A stretch of DNA of 64,000 nucleotides. Source: Anoplopoma fimbria. Lineage: Eukaryota; Chordata; Actinopteri; Perciformes; Anoplopomatidae. A program made the translations under genes and the position numbers. How positions within the stretch are numbered: position 1 is the first letter of the stretch; each line of letters begins with the position of its first letter. Location: positions 20,918,781 through 20,982,780 of the forward strand of contig NC_072469.1 in assembly GCF_027596085.1 (NCBI RefSeq), read 5' to 3'. A model generated the notes under the pieces. It worked only from the letters and a program-made list of their open reading frames with translations. It was not told the origin of the DNA and searched no databases. Positions 60,291-64,000 of this stretch are shown here, in pieces.

Positions 60291-61947
60291 TAATTCACAT
60301 TAATACAATATGTTGAAAGTACAAAAAAGTTTGGAGAGAATGGCAAATTGTATTGTATCATAATATATTCTATTGTATTAATTTAATATAGCCTACATAT
60401 ACATACCTCCATTTGTGTAGTGGACACTTATCTTTTTATATGATCTTTCAATAATTTTAGTTTTTTTTATATTTAATTGATTTTACTTTAAACATACAGT
60501 ATCTCATCTTCTAGCAAATCACAAACAATGTATGGGAAAAAATAAATGATATGCATATATCTCCTTGCATACATCTGCTTTCAGATGTATGCATACTTAA
60601 ATACATTATTGTGTTATTCTTTCAATATTATACACATATTATTTAACCTCTATAGTTTAAAATCTGTACAAAGTCCTACTGGTCCCCAGGTCTTTGTAGT
60701 TGCAGTAAAACCCTCAAAGAGACCTCTCCATTTGGTCACATAATGATCAGCCCTATCTCTCATTATGAATTAGATTTTTTCAAATGAGTCAAACGCGTTT
60801 TCTTTCTTTGTCTAAAACAATTACTTTAATTAATCTGCAATGATAAAAGCAATAATATTAGTCACTGGATCACAACCATTTTGGCTTGTGACTCTTTAAA
60901 TCAAAAGAAAGTCAGTTCATGAATCTTTTTGAAGAGTTGCATATTTAAAGTAAGCAAAGAGAGATTTGTTTGAGTTTATTTTGAATAACTTTTGGAGGCC
61001 AGAGGTCAAACTATCAAGTATTTTACAACACAAAAAAACTAAGAGAACATCGTTAAAAATAACATAACTATATGGAGCAGAAAAAAGTTTTATTCTTTCT
61101 CCATAACTTTTGAATCACCTCATGACACAGATGTATCTATCTTTATTTAGTTTAGATGACTTTTGTATTTACTTAAAGTCAGGATTTTTGCATGCAACAT
61201 GTAAACACACATGCATACATTTTATGTACAAAAGCAAGGGAATACATTTCAGAAAAAAAGAACGTTGTTTGCCTGAACAAGAACCACCCAGTGTTGTGTT
61301 CATACGATACTGCAGGCTTGGCTCTGCCTGTGTCAGGTCTTCTCTGGCTCTGAGCAGCATGAGAAGGTGAGACACTCTAATAGGATCAGCCAGTATGACC
61401 TTTTCACTCCTCGCCTCTGTCGCCCCCCCGCCCCTCCCCCTCCATTCCCTCTTGGCACCGTTGGCGCTGGGTGGCACCCAAGAGCCACTCGGCCGGCGGG
61501 TAGGGTTACAGCAGCAGAGGCCTCGGCTCACATGTTTTAACAATTTCCTCCGTACTCTGTGAAATTATGCAAATATTTTAGTCCAGTTTCCTTGAGTCTG
61601 GAACACCAATTAAGAGTGTCTGTTTGGTTTTCATGACAGCTGTAGAGGAGACAGTCGGGCCATGCGCTTGGGGTGAAGGGGCTCCCACCAAGCAGGCCTG
61701 GACCCAGATGTGCTGATATAAAGGAGAGCTGCAGTGCACACAGGGAAGCGCTACTGATGAGGTGAGATTGGTGCAAAAAAACAGGGGAAATGATGGGATA
61801 AAGAGGTTGAAAATGAAGTCTGTGAGATGGATAGGTGATGCTGACATTGGAAGGAGAAAAGAAAACGCAATGATGACAACAAGGACTGAAGGAGATGAAG
61901 ATGTGGAGTGGAAAAAATAACAGACCCTTGACTGTGTTTATTTGAAG
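60291..61947. other. intergenic DNA with one hairpin
   Basis: AT-rich to about 61.3 kb, then a more GC-rich part (61300-61760) with a C-run near 61423-61440. No gene is recognised. Confidence 0.5.
60566..60593. repeat. 12-bp perfect inverted repeat
   Basis: TGCATACATCTG (60566-60577) pairs with 60582-60593 across a 4-base loop. Confidence 0.9.
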
Positions 61948-62037
61948 GAAACTTGTGGGTGGCTTCGAACGCAACGAGAGAGTAAAGGCTTATCAATCTG
62001 CCTTGATGATGTTCCAACACGGCTCCTCCAGCAGCAG
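61948..62037 (+). other. exon-like segment with splice signals
   Basis: Ninety bases (30 open codons, ending TRLLQQQ) lie between an AG at 61946-61947 after a fairly T-rich stretch and a consensus donor, CAG then GTAAGG. It could be an exon of an unannotated or noncoding transcript. No homology is recognised and chance is quite possible. Confidence 0.2.
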
Positions 62038-62914
62038 GTAAGGTCATATCTGCTATTACTGCCATGTAAAAGCACTGAGGTCAAAAACGTTAACCGGGCC
62101 TGCTGCTGGGAGTACAGGGCTTCTTCTGCGTTTCTAATCAGTCCCCCACCAATGCTCTGTCTGACTTATTTTTATTCCATCTCTGTAAAGACTAACCACT
62201 GTTCATGTCCTTCACAGGAAAACGTGATATAAGGTCTAAAAGGCTATCAAATCGACTCTTCCTCCCTGGAAGTTCATCTTTGCTTTAAAGACTCGCCGAC
62301 TCCAGAAATTCTCCATCATGCCGAAGAATTTGATCCAGGGGATTGAGCTGTCTGGATAAATGTTCAGTGAGCTCTTTAAGGGGAATGGATTGAGGTCACG
62401 GCACTAAAGCATCTTCATCAGTTCAAAGGTGGGCACGAATGCGAGTCCTGGAGACAGATTCATCTTGGTCAGCGGAAAACCTCTTGAAAGGAGGGCATGT
62501 AATCGCAATGTGGAGCGTGACAGACCCTATCGTTATTAAAAGGTATTGTTAAGGAAATAGGAGAGAGGTCAAATTTGATGTAAGCCGCCTTATTGTGACA
62601 TTTGAGACAAGCCCTTCACTGATGGTGGTGAAAGACATAGGGTCAGCTTTGATGACTTATCCATCTCAATAAATAAAATGTCTTTTGGGGGTAAAAGGGT
62701 ATTTTATATTATTCACGCTGACGTGACTTTTAAAAAATGTTCTCACTAAAATGTTCAAACTTAAACTCCTATTTTATTGTAATAACATATCTTAACTATA
62801 TAGCCATGCTATTCAAAATGTTTTGCTTCTGGTATTATCCGATAGCTGTTAAAACTTTGGAGTTGCATACAATATTTTGGAAGCAAAATGCAAGGCAAGG
62901 TACCAAACCTGTTG
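62038..62914. other. intergenic DNA, nothing recognised
   Basis: Unique sequence with no coding frame or repeat that I can identify. Confidence 0.5.
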
Positions 62915-63405
62915 GATTAAAGCAATATTGTAAAATTTGGGGAAAATTCACATTCTCTTTCTTGCTGACAGTTAGATGAGAAGATAAATACCTATCCCCT
63001 GTTTGCTGAGTTGGTTAGCCTAGCTTAGCACAAATACTTGGGCCAAGCTGGCAACAAAAATAAACACATTTTAAATGTATATGTAACAACCGAAGTGTAA
63101 AAACAACGTCTGTGACTCCAAGGGGACACTGCTCCTGGCAAGAAATAGTCCGGCACAAAATCACAAATTCTTATTTTTGCACACAAAGAACATATTGTGT
63201 GTCAAAGAGTGAGCTTCAGAGGTGCCAGTGGGCATATTTTGTTACCTTTGGACAGAGCAAAGCTAGCTGTGTCCCTCTTTCCAATTCTTAGTTAGGCTAA
63301 CTGGCTGCCGCTGTAAATTTAAATACTGTACGAACACAAGAGTGATATTGATCTTCTATTAGTAACTCTCATTAAGCAAGCAAATGCATTTACCAAAATG
63401 TTTTT
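62915..63405. mobile_element. foldback/MITE-like nonautonomous element
   Basis: The left arm (about 62920-63055: CTCTTTCTTGCTGACAGTTA..., GGTTAGCCTAGCTTAGCACA) recurs as a diverged inverted copy on the right (about 63270-63405), so the element has long inverted arms around a non-coding centre. TTACCTTTGGACAGAGCAAAG is shared with the copy in trpa1 intron 7. Such repeats are common in teleosts; the superfamily is not identified and the edges are approximate. Confidence 0.55.
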
Positions 63406-64000
63406 CTACTTCTTTATAGTTTTAACACATTTTTAGTTGTTAACTTAGAATAACAAATAACTTTCTTGAAGTTCCCCAAAGATGGCCTGCAACTTTCTGC
63501 AACTCTTTGTTTTTGTTTTCTGTCATTCAGTGCCTTTATTCCTATCCTTTGTTTGTCTGTTTCTTCATCCATCTCTTCACTCTGTCCCTCCCCTCACCGC
63601 CTCCATAATTTCTTCCCTCTCTTCCCCCACATTTCCAAACTGTCCTCTCTGCGGTGTCTCCTAGAGATCTTAGTGTGGCCCAGCTTTTCTGCTCCAGGTG
63701 GTCTGCAGCCAGCCACCTGTGTTGTCTTTGTGGCGCTGTCATCTGTCTCCGGGCAGGCTTTGTGGGGTTGCCAGTGTGAGGACAGGCCTGGTGAACGCCG
63801 ATGATGGAGATAGTGCTCTCTGCTGCTGCTTCTCCCAGACTCTCACAGGACTCCGGTGTTGCCGGACACAAGGAGCAATGTTTACGCCCCCCCCATCCAG
63901 TCCCAGAGATAAATCCTGGGAAAATGTTTTACCGGTCTCCATACCTGATTGTTTGTGATGTCTTGTCTGTAATGTAAGGTGAAAAAAGGTTAACAGAGGT
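63406..64000. other. intergenic DNA to window end
   Basis: A pyrimidine-rich stretch (63530-63665) is followed by a GC-richer unique block (63670-63890). There is no recognisable exon. The block could be regulatory, but nothing specific supports that. Confidence 0.45.

Noticed and set aside
61537..61974. 145-codon minus-strand frame rich in Ser, Phe and His
   Set aside because: The composition reflects a purine-rich plus strand; no domain, splice signal or homology is seen.

Overview
The window is vertebrate nuclear DNA, almost certainly from a ray-finned (teleost) fish. Three protein-coding loci can be read, in an order known from vertebrate synteny (human 8q13: KCNB2, TRPA1, MSC, then towards EYA1). 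Coding DNA is split by GT-AG introns. The rest is AT-rich intergenic or intronic DNA with very many long (CA)n microsatellites, an L2-type LINE fragment and several short interspersed elements of teleost type. There are no bacterial genes, operons, CRISPR arrays or rRNA genes, and I recognised no tRNA genes. The species cannot be fixed from the sequence.

Layout. 1-3922: 3' side of the first coding intron of kcnb2 (minus strand); the large second coding exon lies outside the window. 3923-4507: first coding exon of kcnb2 (Kv2.2 potassium channel N-terminus and T1 domain), with probable 5' UTR splice signals at 4542 and 5592-5635. About 5.6-26.3 kb: a 20 kb gap between the divergent genes kcnb2 and trpa1. 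It holds CA arrays with shuffled duplicated flanks (6.2-7.2 and 9.26-9.46 kb), an RFX-type X-box at 8671, and a 5'-truncated L2 LINE at about 22.08-23.22 kb. 26351-26415: candidate trpa1 promoter and noncoding exon. 28563-45796: a complete trpa1 gene of 27 coding exons; the joined frame has 1118 codons plus stop, close to the 1119 residues of human TRPA1. 48889-49534: msc (musculin), a two-exon bHLH repressor gene of 164 codons on the same strand. 49.5-64 kb: gene-free DNA with CA arrays, hairpins, possible conserved noncoding segments and a foldback element.

Function. kcnb2 encodes a delayed-rectifier K+ channel subunit, trpa1 a chemosensory cation channel and msc a transcription factor. They are neighbours by ancient synteny and do not form a pathway.

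The most notable observation is in trpa1. The frame is intact, but the positions matching human TRPA1 C621, C633, C651, C665 and C856 are S, T, S, A and I, while those matching C641, C703 and K710 are kept. This predicts an altered electrophile and redox response. Human comparisons rest on recalled reference sequence and need a real alignment. I found no convincing new multi-gene system; the remaining findings are structural curiosities and candidate regulatory or exon-like segments.
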